Assembly: GCA_900768515.1 (NCBI GenBank)
Contig: CAAGDG010000153.1
Span: 9,028 to 73,027, forward strand
Direction of reading: 5' to 3'
Length of the DNA stretch: 64,000 bases
From: Lentisphaeria bacterium
GTDB lineage: Bacteria > Verrucomicrobiota > Lentisphaeria > Victivallales > Victivallaceae
Shown here one piece after another: positions 9,069-17,017 of this stretch (position 1 is the first letter of the stretch; the number at the start of each line of letters is the position of its first letter). The notes beneath the pieces are model-generated. The model saw only the letters and a list, made by a program, of their open reading frames with translations, did not search any database and was not told where the DNA came from. A program made the position numbers and the translations under genes.

Positions 9069-9437
9069 GGTGCGTCAGTTTGCAGGCGATCGCGTCCGGT
9101 TGAAAAGCCGGTCGAGGAAAGTCCGGACTGCGAAGAGCAGGGAGTCCTTTTGAAAAGAAGGATACCGCGGACAATAAGCCGCGGGAAGGCCAGTGCAACA
9201 GAAAGAATACCGCCGCCGGTCCGCCGGAGGCAAGGGTGAAAAGGTGGGGTAAGAGCCCACCGGACGCTGAGCGAAAGCGGCGCCGCACAGGTAAACCCCT
9301 CCTGCAGCAAGACCAAATAGGGGACGAGCCGTTGCTCGCGGCGTTTGGAGTCCCGGGTTCTGGTCGCACAGACAGATGATTGCCGCCGCGCCGGAGACGG
9401 TGCGGAACAGAATCCGGCTTATCGCATCTGGCGCACC
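9069..9437 (+). ncRNA. rnpB: RNase P RNA (bacterial class A)
   Basis: Conserved RNase P RNA blocks appear in order: GAGGAAAGTCCGGACT near 9112, GGGTGAAAAGGTGGGGTAAGA near 9233, AGACCAAATAGGGG near 9308, ACAGACAGATGATTGCC near 9369, and ACAGAATCCGGCTTATCG near 9408. Helix P1 is formed by GGTGCGTCAG (9069-9078) and CTGGCGCACC (9428-9437), which pair with one G-U and set the ends. The RNA is the catalytic subunit that matures tRNA 5' ends. The gene sits alone between a leftward membrane-protein gene and a rightward phosphatase operon, with its own promoter and a downstream GC hairpin. Confidence 0.96.
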
Positions 9438-9446
9438 TCCTTCTTT

Positions 9447-9499
9447 CCGCGGTGCGGCCGGAGTCCGGCCGGGTCGCGGAGTAGAGGTTGTTTTTTTTT
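9447..9499 (+). terminator. rnpB terminator region
   Basis: A GC-rich hairpin (arms within 9447-9479, inner stem CGGCCGG/CCGGCCG, imperfect in the middle) is followed after ten bases by a run of nine T at 9491-9499. The distance from stem to T-run is longer than ideal. Confidence 0.5.
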
Positions 9500-9598
9500 A
9501 ACCGGAGCGGGAGAAGAGGTTCCTCCCCTCATAAAAAAGGAAAGCGGCAAAAACAGGCGGCCGGCGGCCGCGAAAAGTTCCGGGAAGTTGGTCTAAAG

Positions 9599-10414
9599 AT
9601 GGCAAAATATGCAATTCTCAGCGACATTCACGCCAATGGCGATGCGCTGGACGTAGTCTTGGAAAAGTGCAGGGAGCTCGAAATCACCCACTATGTTTCG
9701 CTGGGTGACATCGTCGGTTACAACGCGGAGCCGCGCCAGTGCCTCTACCGGGTGCGCGATCTCAACTGGGTGGCGATGGTGCGCGGCAATCATGACGAGT
9801 ATACCGCACACGGCAACCCGGAACAGTCCGGATTCAATCCCCACGCCAAAGCCGCCATCACCTGGACCCGCGAACAGCTTGATGAATCGGAACGGGAGTG
9901 GCTGGTGAGCATGCCGTTCCGGACCACGATTCCGGGGCTCAATTCGACGATCGTCCACGCGACGCTCGATTCGCCGGAGAACTGGGGGTACATTTTCGAC
10001 GTCCATCACGCGGCGGACAACTTTGCCTATCAGTTCACCCAGATCTGCTACTGCGGCCACTCCCACGTGCCGGTGGCGTTTCACAAAAAACCGATCACGG
10101 CGGTCAATGAACGCAGCATTGAAGAGATTCCCGCCTGGGTCTACAATGAGAAGCTCGGGGACAACAACTTCGATTTCACACAGCCGGACAGTCTGACAGT
10201 GGAAGTTCAGGTCGGATTCAAATACCTGTTCAATGTCGGCAGCATCGGTCAACCGCGCAACCACGATCCCCGGGCCAGTTTTGCGGTGCTCGACACCGAG
10301 GAACGCACCATCACCCGATACCGCCTTCCCTATGACATCGCGTCCCAGCAGAACAAGATCATCGATGCCGGGCTGCCGGAACGTCTGGCGCTGCGTCTCG
10401 CCTCCGGGAGCTGA
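9599..10414 (+). CDS. Calcineurin-like metallophosphoesterase (YfcE/PrpE-type)
   Basis: This 271-residue cytoplasmic protein has the complete two-metal phosphoesterase signature: SDIHAN (Asp9, His11), GDIVG (Asp37), GNHDE (Asn64, His65), His120, and GHSH (His154, His156). Such enzymes hydrolyse phosphomonoesters, phosphodiesters or dinucleoside polyphosphates, and the exact substrate cannot be read from the motifs. I start at the ATG at 9599, since an upstream in-frame extension to 9488 is low-complexity and overlaps the rnpB terminator. It heads a forward run with a GT9 glycosyltransferase 29 nt downstream, a secreted protein and a DUF445 protein, which may form an operon. Confidence 0.88.
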   Translation: MAKYAILSDIHANGDALDVVLEKCRELEITHYVSLGDIVGYNAEPRQCLYRVRDLNWVAMVRGNHDEYTAHGNPEQSGFNPHAKAAITWTREQLDESEREWLVSMPFRTTIPGLNSTIVHATLDSPENWGYIFDVHHAADNFAYQFTQICYCGHSHVPVAFHKKPITAVNERSIEEIPAWVYNEKLGDNNFDFTQPDSLTVEVQVGFKYLFNVGSIGQPRNHDPRASFAVLDTEERTITRYRLPYDIASQQNKIIDAGLPERLALRLASGS

Positions 10415-10443
10415 TCCGGCGGCGGCGGAATGTGCGGTTTCCC

Positions 10444-11559
10444 ATGAGACTCCCTGCGAACATCGAACGGATTTTAGTGATCAAGCCGAGCAGTCTCGGG
10501 GATATTTTTCATGTGTTTCCGGCCCTGGAACTGCTGCGCCGCCGTTTCCCGGCCGCCGAGCTGGATTTTCTGATACATCCGGCATTCGCGGAGATTCTCG
10601 ACTACAGTCCGTGGCCGGTCTCCCGCCGGATTCTCTTTGAACGGAAACGGATGGGGCGGTTGAAAACCATGCTCCCGGAGTTCGTGAAACTGATCCGGGC
10701 GCTCCGGGAACGACGCTACGACCTCGTCATCGATTTTCAGGGACTGACCCGCAGTGCACTCTTCGCCCGGCTCGCCAGACACGACGGACCGGTGATCGGA
10801 TTTGCCGCGCCCAGGGAAGCGGCCGCCCGGCTCGGCTACACTCTGCGGCTGCCGGTCGTCGCCGGGCACGCGGTCGAGCGCAATGTCGGATTGATCAATG
10901 CCCTGTTCGGCAGCAGCGACGCCCCTCCCCTCCCGGAACTGCCCCGGATCGCCGCCAACGCAGAACAGGCGGAATTGCTGATGCCCGGCGACCGCCCGCT
11001 GATTTTTCTGCTGCCGGGGGCGCGCTGGGAGAGCAAACGTTTTCCGCCGTGGCTTTTTGCGCAGAGCATTCTGGAGTTTCGGAAGCGGCGTCCGGAATTC
11101 CGGTTCGGAATCCTCGGAGGGTCCGGCGATCGTGAAATTGAGGCGGAGATTCTTCGCCAGGCCGGTCCGGAAGCGCCGATTGTTCCGCTCGCCGGCAAGA
11201 CCACGCTCGGCGTTACGATGGAACTGCTGCGCCGCGCGGATCTGGTGATCAGCAACGACTCCGGGCCGATCCACGCGGCGGCGGCGCTGGGGAAACGGAT
11301 CATCGGCTTTTTCGGGCCGACTCTTCCGGAAAAGACCGGTCCCTACGGCGGAAACAGCCGGATTCTGAGGGCGGAAGGTCTCGACTGTCTCGGATGTCTC
11401 CGGCGGGAGTGCCCGAAAAAGAGCGGAGAGACCCTTCGGTGTCACCGGCTCCAACCGGAAACCGTCGCGGAAGAGATGGTGAAACTGCTGGAATTCCACG
11501 GAATGAAACCGGCGGACCGTGAATGCGAACCACACAAATTGCAGGAGAAGGAATTATGA
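10444..11559 (+). CDS. GT9 heptosyltransferase-like glycosyltransferase
   Basis: The protein matches ADP-heptose:LPS heptosyltransferase-type GT-B enzymes, which extend the inner core of lipopolysaccharide. Visible motifs are ILVIKPSSLGDIFHVFPAL at the N-terminus, the KxxP-containing donor region, the C-terminal nucleotide-sugar site NDSGPIHAAAALGKRIIGFF, and the GPTLPEKTGPYG loop. A Cys cluster (CLGC....C........C) near the C-terminus is common in this family. The start is taken as the ATG at 10444, with a GTG at 10432 as an alternative. Its stop overlaps the ATG of the next gene (ATGA), so the two are co-translated. The donor may be heptose or another ADP/UDP sugar. Confidence 0.85.
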   Translation: MRLPANIERILVIKPSSLGDIFHVFPALELLRRRFPAAELDFLIHPAFAEILDYSPWPVSRRILFERKRMGRLKTMLPEFVKLIRALRERRYDLVIDFQGLTRSALFARLARHDGPVIGFAAPREAAARLGYTLRLPVVAGHAVERNVGLINALFGSSDAPPLPELPRIAANAEQAELLMPGDRPLIFLLPGARWESKRFPPWLFAQSILEFRKRRPEFRFGILGGSGDREIEAEILRQAGPEAPIVPLAGKTTLGVTMELLRRADLVISNDSGPIHAAAALGKRIIGFFGPTLPEKTGPYGGNSRILRAEGLDCLGCLRRECPKKSGETLRCHRLQPETVAEEMVKLLEFHGMKPADRECEPHKLQEKEL

Positions 11560-12557
11560 TCGGACTTTCCCGACTGAAACAGCTGTTGCCGGTCCTGGCC
11601 TGTTTTGCCGCAGTCGCGGTTCAGGGTCAGATCGGCATGAACCTCACGCTCAACCGCACCGCCTACATGCAGTATGAACCGGTTTATGCCTGCGTCACTC
11701 TGCGAAACGACAGCGGACGACCGCTGGTTTTCGGAGAGGACCCGCGCCTCCAGGGATTTCTGCTCTTCGAAATCACCGACTCCAAGGGGCGGCTGGTTCC
11801 GAAACGCACCGGAGCGCGCGAGCTGTCGATCACCGGGCTGCTGCTGCGGGCCGGTGAAATTAAAAAACTGGTCATTCCGCTCAACCGCTACTACGACATC
11901 GACAAGGACGGCATCTACCGGGTGAATGCGTACATCTCCCACAGCATGCTTCAGGACGAGTTTCAGAGCAACATCGTGCGGTTTGACGTGGAGCCCGGGG
12001 TCGACGTCTGGAGCCGTACCGTCGGACTCCCGGAGCTGGGAAACAACAGCGGCGGAGAGCAGCAACCGGTGCAGACCCGGACCTACCGGATTCTTGCCAT
12101 GCAGGAAAACGCGGTGAAATACTACTACCTGATGATCCGGGATGCGACCAAAATCTACGGCGTCATGCGGATTGGGAAGGCGCTCGGCGGAGAAAAACTC
12201 CGGCAGGATGTGGACATGCTGAGCCGCCTTCACATTCTCATCCCGATCTCGCCCAAGGTGTTCCACTACCTCTGCATCCGTATTGACGGTTCGGTGCAGG
12301 CCGACGAATACCGGAAAATCACCGCGACCATCCCCTCGCTGGTCCGCGATCCCGGGAACGGAATGATCACGCTGGTCGGCGGCACGACCGCCCGGGCGGG
12401 TGTCGACTACAAGGATCCCCGGGCAGGCATGGTCACCGCCACCGAACTGATGCGGGAAGAGTACATTCCCGGAGTGACCGACCGACCGCAGGCTCCGGCC
12501 GCGGGCGGCCTCGTGGACCTCGGGAAAGAGGTGGCCCCACCGGCCAATTCCCGGTAG
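11556..12557 (+). CDS. Secreted protein of unknown function
   Basis: This 333-residue protein begins with a clear Sec signal peptide (MIGLSRLKQLLPVLACFAAV, probable cleavage after VQG near residue 23). The start at 11556 has AGGAGAAGGA upstream and overlaps the previous stop by ATGA. The mature N-terminal 120 residues are beta-rich, resembling an immunoglobulin-like domain (LNRTAYMQYEPVYACVTLRN). The second half mixes helices and strands (YYYLMIRDATKIYG, then HILIPISPKVFHYLCIRIDG) and ends in a low-complexity tail. No family was recognised. Placement between a GT9 enzyme and a DUF445 membrane protein suggests a cell-envelope role. Confidence 0.75.
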   Translation: MIGLSRLKQLLPVLACFAAVAVQGQIGMNLTLNRTAYMQYEPVYACVTLRNDSGRPLVFGEDPRLQGFLLFEITDSKGRLVPKRTGARELSITGLLLRAGEIKKLVIPLNRYYDIDKDGIYRVNAYISHSMLQDEFQSNIVRFDVEPGVDVWSRTVGLPELGNNSGGEQQPVQTRTYRILAMQENAVKYYYLMIRDATKIYGVMRIGKALGGEKLRQDVDMLSRLHILIPISPKVFHYLCIRIDGSVQADEYRKITATIPSLVRDPGNGMITLVGGTTARAGVDYKDPRAGMVTATELMREEYIPGVTDRPQAPAAGGLVDLGKEVAPPANSR

Positions 12558-12573
12558 CAGGAGAATTCCGGAG

Positions 12574-13842
12574 ATGGAAACGCGGCGACTCTTCCATCTC
12601 GCCGAACGGGTGATCCGTCCGGTCAGCCTGGCAACGCTGGCCGGACTGATCGCGGCGGCGGCATACCGGTACGGATCCGGCGGCGAACTCCCCCACTGGC
12701 TGGCGGCCCTGCTCCTGCCGGTGCTGACCTCGGCAGCGGTGGGGTATCTGACCAATTTCGTCGCGATTGAAATGCTGTTCAAGCCCTATCGCCGCGAAGA
12801 TCACCACTGGCTGCGTTACGCAAGCTTCGGGTTGTGGCGCCAGGGACTGATTCCGGCAAACAAGGGGCGGATCGGCCGGGTGCTCGGAGAGGAGATCCCC
12901 AAAAATCTGCTCGACGCCGACGAGATCGCGGAAGAATTGACCGGTGCGGCCGCGGACATCCTCCGCCGCCCGGAGGTGGTTGAACGGTTCCGCGAGACGC
13001 TGAACCGTTTTCTGCACCGTTATTCCGAAGAGATCGGCCGGTTCACCGCGCCTTACGTCGAGGGGGTGCTGCGGGAGGCGTTCCGGGAGAACCTGACACC
13101 GGAGACACTGGTCCGGGTCTGCGACCGGCTGGTCCGCGGCTACCTCGCCGCCCCGGAACGGCGCGATGCGCTGGCCTCCGGCATCACCGCCGAACTGCAG
13201 CGCCGGACGCCGGAACTGACGGAATTGATCCGCATCAGCCTCAAAGACGGCGTCCGCGAATACCTGCGCGCCAAATTGCGGCTGCTCCCGGTCGCCCGGA
13301 TTCCCTCGGACCTGGCGGCCGGTCTGATCGATTATCTCGACTGGGAACAGATCCGCATCCAGCTCGGCCGCAAATTCGCGGAACCCGCCACGCAGGATGC
13401 CATCCGGGATGAGCTGCTGCGCGGTTCAGAGCGGCTGCGGGAATATTTCCGGACCCCGGAGGCGGCGGAGTCGCTGAACCGTTTTCTCTCCGAAGCTTCC
13501 GGAAAACTCGAAACAATGCTCAAACGGTATCTCGAAGAACGACTTCCGGAGATGACACGGAAACTCTTCCATTCCGAGGAACTCTGGGAGGTGATCCGCA
13601 GTCAGACCCTTCCGGCGGCCGAGCGGGCGCTCGGCCGCTATCTGGCCGGAGACGGACGCAGGATGATCGCGGAAAAACTCGATCTTCCCCGCCGAATCGA
13701 ACGTTCCGTGGAGAATCAGAACATCGAGGATTTCCACCGGATGATCAACGCGATCGCCGATGAACACCTCGTGGCGATCCAGGTGCTCGGCTACCTGCTC
13801 GGCGCACTGGCCGGCATACTGCTGATCCTGCCGGAACTCTGA
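12574..13842 (+). CDS. DUF445 family membrane-anchored protein
   Basis: This 422-residue protein has the DUF445 layout. An N-terminal membrane segment is followed by the signature GYLTNFVAIEMLFKP (about residues 56-70) and a short GLIPANKGRIG motif. A long helical, charged central region of about 300 residues follows (repeated RF..TLNRFL/YLEERL-type helices). A final hydrophobic segment (VLGYLLGALAGILLILPEL) anchors the C-terminus. Family members are conserved but biochemically uncharacterised, and the long coiled region suggests a scaffold or tether at the inner membrane. It lies 16 nt after the secreted gene and converges on the DeoR regulator with a 19-nt gap. Confidence 0.85.
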   Translation: METRRLFHLAERVIRPVSLATLAGLIAAAAYRYGSGGELPHWLAALLLPVLTSAAVGYLTNFVAIEMLFKPYRREDHHWLRYASFGLWRQGLIPANKGRIGRVLGEEIPKNLLDADEIAEELTGAAADILRRPEVVERFRETLNRFLHRYSEEIGRFTAPYVEGVLREAFRENLTPETLVRVCDRLVRGYLAAPERRDALASGITAELQRRTPELTELIRISLKDGVREYLRAKLRLLPVARIPSDLAAGLIDYLDWEQIRIQLGRKFAEPATQDAIRDELLRGSERLREYFRTPEAAESLNRFLSEASGKLETMLKRYLEERLPEMTRKLFHSEELWEVIRSQTLPAAERALGRYLAGDGRRMIAEKLDLPRRIERSVENQNIEDFHRMINAIADEHLVAIQVLGYLLGALAGILLILPEL

Positions 13843-13861
13843 GCCTCCTCCTGCTCCGCCG

Positions 13862-14662
13862 TCACCTCTCCCGGCCGTCGCGACCGTCGTTCCGGGAGGG
13901 GGATTCGAATTTCAGACTCCTGCCGTAAAAATATCCGGGCGAAGGCGCATCGGAGATCAGCCGGTCGATCCGCGAGAGCGGCGCAATCCGGAAAATTCCG
14001 GATTTGTCGAATTTGTCGCTGCTGAGCAGCAGATGGTTCCGTCGCGAAAGCTCCAGCACCCGGCGCAGAAACAGCGCATGATTCTCATGCCGGGAACTGA
14101 TCCCGTCCGGCGTCATTCCGAGCGCCGACAGAAACGACTTGTCGATCGACAGCCGCTCCAGCTCACGCAGCGTCGCCTGTCCGAGAAAAGCGTTGAGCTG
14201 CAAATCATAATTTCCACCGAGGGCGATCAGAAAATAGTTGGCCGGGAACAGCGGAAACTCCTGAATGATCAGCATCGAATTGGTCACGAGGGTCAAATTT
14301 GCAAAATTGGAACGCTGCAACAGCCTGCCGAGGTAATAAACGGTGGTGGAGGAGTCCAGAAACAGGATGTCGCCATCCTCAATTTCCGCCAGCGCTTTTT
14401 CCGCGATCGCCAGTTTTTCCTCGCATCGGTTCTGCAGCCGTTCCCGGTAGTGATCCGCGATGTGAGGCGGAAGCGCCGCCTCCGGAGCGACAGCGGCGAC
14501 GCCGCCGTGAACCTTGCGCAGCCGGCTGCTGCGAACCAGCGAAGCGACATCCCGGTGGATGGTGGCGGTCGAGACGCCGAATTTCTCCATCAACTCATTC
14601 AGCGAACAAAACTTGCGTTCTTTCACATATTCGACAATCTCGTAGGCGCGCAAACTTTTCAT
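13862..14662 (-). CDS. DeoR/GlpR-family transcriptional regulator
   Basis: This 266-residue protein has an N-terminal winged helix-turn-helix typical of DeoR regulators (residues about 5-57: IVEYVKERKFCSLNELMEKF, GVSTATIHRDVASLV, then LRKVHGGVAA). A sugar-phosphate-sensing isomerase-like domain follows, with DILFLDSSTTVYYLGRLL near residue 95 and ALGG near 150. Family members repress sugar catabolic operons and are released by a phosphorylated intermediate. It lies 126 nt downstream of the PL8 lyase in the same direction but has its own good promoter (14730-14702) and a 22-bp palindrome further upstream. The best inference is local control of the lyase and the adjacent forward operon. Confidence 0.9.
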   Translation of the reverse strand: MKSLRAYEIVEYVKERKFCSLNELMEKFGVSTATIHRDVASLVRSSRLRKVHGGVAAVAPEAALPPHIADHYRERLQNRCEEKLAIAEKALAEIEDGDILFLDSSTTVYYLGRLLQRSNFANLTLVTNSMLIIQEFPLFPANYFLIALGGNYDLQLNAFLGQATLRELERLSIDKSFLSALGMTPDGISSRHENHALFLRRVLELSRRNHLLLSSDKFDKSGIFRIAPLSRIDRLISDAPSPGYFYGRSLKFESPSRNDGRDGRER

Positions 14663-14701
14663 CAGAAAACCCCCGGTTGTTCTCCTCCGTTTCCGTTTCT
14701 T

Positions 14702-14730
14702 ACCATAAAACCGGAAAGGAGGTTTGTCAA
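14702..14730 (-). promoter_or_regulatory. Promoter of the DeoR-family regulator
   Basis: The minus strand reads TTGACA (14730-14725), 17 nt, TATGGT (14707-14702), about 40 nt upstream of the ATG. A 9-bp inverted repeat CCCCGGTTG/CAACCGGGG (14671-14679 and 14728-14736) brackets this promoter and overlaps the -35 box. Confidence 0.65.
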
Positions 14731-14750
14731 CCGGGGTCTCTCATTTCCTT

Positions 14751-14772
14751 TCAAATATTGATCAATATTTGA
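14751..14772. promoter_or_regulatory. 22-bp perfect palindrome, candidate regulator operator
   Basis: Half-site TCAAATATTGA is repeated in inverted orientation with no gap. It lies 20 nt upstream of the regulator's -35 box and 17 nt past the PL8 stop codon. It contains ATCAA/TTGAT cores that recur in front of the forward operon (16893-16944), so autoregulation by the DeoR protein is a reasonable inference. Confidence 0.55.
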
Positions 14773-14788
14773 TCAATCAGGGGAGCGA

Positions 14789-16750
14789 TCACAACTCGAT
14801 CCGCTTTCCGCCGAGGCGGAAGCGCAGCTTTTCCGCCTTCCGGAGCGGATCGGCGGCCGAAAGCTTTCCATCTCGGACCAGCACCATCGCCGGCTGCAGC
14901 GACTCAAGGACGCCGACCTCCGGAATCTCGACTTTGCCGGGTTCGAAGAAGGCAACCAGGGCGAGCTTCGCGGCCGCATCGTATCCTGCCTGCACTTTGT
15001 CACCGCCGGAGAGCAGCCGGAAGTTTTTCTCCGCACCCGGGGTAGTAACCATCAGGTATTCGAGACCGGCGCCGGCGGGTTTTGCGCCGTGATCGACCCA
15101 GAGGGTGAAGACCTCCCCCTTGACCGTCCCGGCCCGGCTGGTGTACTGGATGGCGTTCCAGTTTCCCTCGGAGACGCGGCGCTCCACGGAGAGCGCGGGC
15201 GCGGCCGGGAAGACATATTCGATCCCGTTGTGACGAACCCGCTCAACCTGCGGAATCGTCGCCGTTCCGGGGGCAATCGGAACCGTTCGCCCGTCCTTCG
15301 TGACGGCTTCCGCACCATCGACGTACCAGAGAGAATCAACCGTGCTGTTCACCGCAGCGGCGGAATCCGAGGTGATTCCTCCGGTCAGAACCGCGATGTA
15401 CCCGTCAAAACAGAGGTAGCTTTTCCGCACGGAAAGATCCGGGGTGCGCAGCTCCATCATCGCGCCGCCGTTGCGGCCGTCGTCGATGCCGCCGACCAGC
15501 GGGGAGCTGTTGATCCGGCGGGGCTTCAGCGAGGCGTCGTCCTGAAGCGCGGTCACGCCGGGCAGCCGCCGCCAGTTCCAGATCGGCATGATCCGGAAGT
15601 ATTCGCGCCCGGAACGGAGCAGCTGCACCGACCCGGCGCCGGTGTAGACGCCCAGCATATTCTCGTCGTTGGTCGCCTCGCTGCCGATCACCCGGCTCGA
15701 CGACATCCGCACCGAAAAGAAGAGTCCGTTGCGGCGGAAGACCAGATAATCGCTGCAGGGGAAGTAACGCGCCCCCTCCAGCGCGGCGGGATCCCGGTAG
15801 AAGGCGTCGATCGCCGCCGCCTGTTCCGGAGAAGCGGCGCGCCGGAAAAGCAGTGCCGCCCGTTTGATCGCGTTGAATTTTCCGGTCTGGGCGCGGTCGA
15901 TGATCTGCCGGGCGCAGGCGGAGAAATCCATCACATCCCGGAACTGCACCCACCGCTGGCCGTTCATGAAATAGTTGAAGACCAGATCGATCTGCTCCGG
16001 AGTGCAGGCGTAGGCGGTGCCGTGAAGCACCGCCGCCCACTTGGTCGCGGTATCGAAGAACTCCAGTCCGTAGTTGCCGAACTGAAGCTGCGGACCGTGC
16101 TGATGAAAACTCCAGTCCGGCTGGAGCCCCTCCTCGCCCGGTTTCGCAACGGCAAACCCTTCCAGCAGCCAGCGGCGGCCGTCGGCGACCATCCGGGCAT
16201 CCCGGAAAAGGATCCCTTTCAAAAAATGAATGGAGGCCAGCGCGGTCCGGTTCTGGCCGGTCATCCCCGGCTTGGAACGGTCAAGAATCGGCCGGAACTT
16301 CTCCAGCGTCTCCTTCGGGAGCGAATCCCCCATCTGCAGCAGAATCGGCAGCGACGAACGCGGCACCCCGATCGACTGATGCCACCAGTTGGGGTTGACA
16401 TACGCCTTCTCCGACCAGTGGTTGATCCCGCGGACAAGCGCATCGAGCAGCCGCTTGTTCATCTCCGCCGAATTCCCGCCGAAGCGGAAGGAGCGGGCGA
16501 GCGTGGCCAGCCGGTTCCAGTGGTCCGCCGCCCGCCAGGAGTTCCGGTTGGCATTCCGGTAGTCGACGTCGGTGAACGAACCATCCTCCCGCTGCGCGTC
16601 CAGCACCGCCTTGACCGCGGCGGCGCCGGGCGGAGAAGACGGACGTGTAACCTCCACGTATTGTTCCCGCAAACTGGTGAAGTCGTCGCAGAAGCCGGCG
16701 GCGGAAACCAGCAGCATCGCGCCTGACAGAAAAAGCGCTTTCAATCTCAT
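14789..16750 (-). CDS. Secreted PL8-family polysaccharide lyase
   Basis: This 653-residue protein starts at the ATG at 16750, which gives a clean signal peptide (MRLKALFLSGAMLLVSAAGFC), rather than the longer frame from 16882. It has the PL8 layout: an N-terminal alpha/alpha toroid (to about residue 330) and a C-terminal beta-sandwich region. PL8 active-site landmarks are present: NWWHQSIGVP (Asn of the catalytic set, near residue 120), DWSFHQHGPQ (His) and FGNYG (Tyr). Family enzymes cleave hyaluronan, chondroitin or xanthan by beta-elimination, leaving an unsaturated uronate. The usual NWWxxEIGxP reads HQSIGVP here, which may shift substrate preference. It is transcribed divergently from the eight-gene catabolic operon and has its own promoter and leader hairpin. 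Confidence 0.9.
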   Translation of the reverse strand: MRLKALFLSGAMLLVSAAGFCDDFTSLREQYVEVTRPSSPPGAAAVKAVLDAQREDGSFTDVDYRNANRNSWRAADHWNRLATLARSFRFGGNSAEMNKRLLDALVRGINHWSEKAYVNPNWWHQSIGVPRSSLPILLQMGDSLPKETLEKFRPILDRSKPGMTGQNRTALASIHFLKGILFRDARMVADGRRWLLEGFAVAKPGEEGLQPDWSFHQHGPQLQFGNYGLEFFDTATKWAAVLHGTAYACTPEQIDLVFNYFMNGQRWVQFRDVMDFSACARQIIDRAQTGKFNAIKRAALLFRRAASPEQAAAIDAFYRDPAALEGARYFPCSDYLVFRRNGLFFSVRMSSSRVIGSEATNDENMLGVYTGAGSVQLLRSGREYFRIMPIWNWRRLPGVTALQDDASLKPRRINSSPLVGGIDDGRNGGAMMELRTPDLSVRKSYLCFDGYIAVLTGGITSDSAAAVNSTVDSLWYVDGAEAVTKDGRTVPIAPGTATIPQVERVRHNGIEYVFPAAPALSVERRVSEGNWNAIQYTSRAGTVKGEVFTLWVDHGAKPAGAGLEYLMVTTPGAEKNFRLLSGGDKVQAGYDAAAKLALVAFFEPGKVEIPEVGVLESLQPAMVLVRDGKLSAADPLRKAEKLRFRLGGKRIEL

Positions 16751-16778
16751 CTTCCGATCCCTTTCCCGATTGACACGC

Positions 16779-16795
16779 CTCCGCCAACTGCGGAG
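16779..16795 (-). other. Leader hairpin of the PL8 gene
   Basis: In the leftward mRNA, CTCCGC and GCGGAG pair around a five-base loop about 30 nt before the PL8 start codon and within the predicted 5' UTR. It may protect the mRNA end or modulate translation, and it carries no T-run. Confidence 0.4.
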
Positions 16796-16804
16796 ACTCT
16801 CAGC

Positions 16805-16833
16805 ACTATACCGATTCACACTGTTTTTTTCAA
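16805..16833 (-). promoter_or_regulatory. PL8 lyase promoter
   Basis: The minus strand reads TTGAAA (16833-16828), a 17-nt spacer and TATAGT (16810-16805), 55 nt upstream of the chosen ATG. Confidence 0.6.
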
Positions 16834-16892
16834 CCTTCGCCCGGATGTTTTGTCCCATTTTGACCGGAAAAATTCTCAGCACATCGATAAAA

Positions 16893-16944
16893 TATCAAAA
16901 TATTATCAAAACAAGATCATCAAATTATCACTATTTCATCAAGA
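16893..16944. promoter_or_regulatory. Cluster of five direct YATCA-type motifs, candidate operator array
   Basis: Five similar octamers lie in the same orientation: TATCAAAA at 16893 and 16904, CATCAAAT at 16918, TATCACTA at 16926 and CATCAAGA at 16937. They end 7 nt before the -35 box of the forward operon promoter and lie between the two divergent promoters. DeoR-type regulators commonly bind repeated short sites, and B. subtilis IolR sites share an AYCAA core. Assignment to the adjacent DeoR gene is inference. Confidence 0.5.
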
Positions 16945-16950
16945 AAAGTC

Positions 16951-16979
16951 TTGACTTCGATTTGCCTTTCCTGTATACT
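16951..16979 (+). promoter_or_regulatory. Promoter of the eight-gene catabolic operon
   Basis: TTGACT (16951-16956), a 17-nt spacer and TATACT (16974-16979), 38 nt upstream of the first ATG, close to the sigma70 consensus. A repeat array lies immediately upstream, suitable for repression or activation. Confidence 0.75.
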
Positions 16980-17017
16980 TAATAAGAAGAAAACATTCGG
17001 AAAGGAGATCCGCCAAG

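Noticed and set aside
15089..16726. 545-aa plus-strand frame opposite the PL8 lyase
   Set aside because: Lies entirely inside the lyase gene on the other strand and shows no motif. It is a shadow of the GC-rich coding frame.
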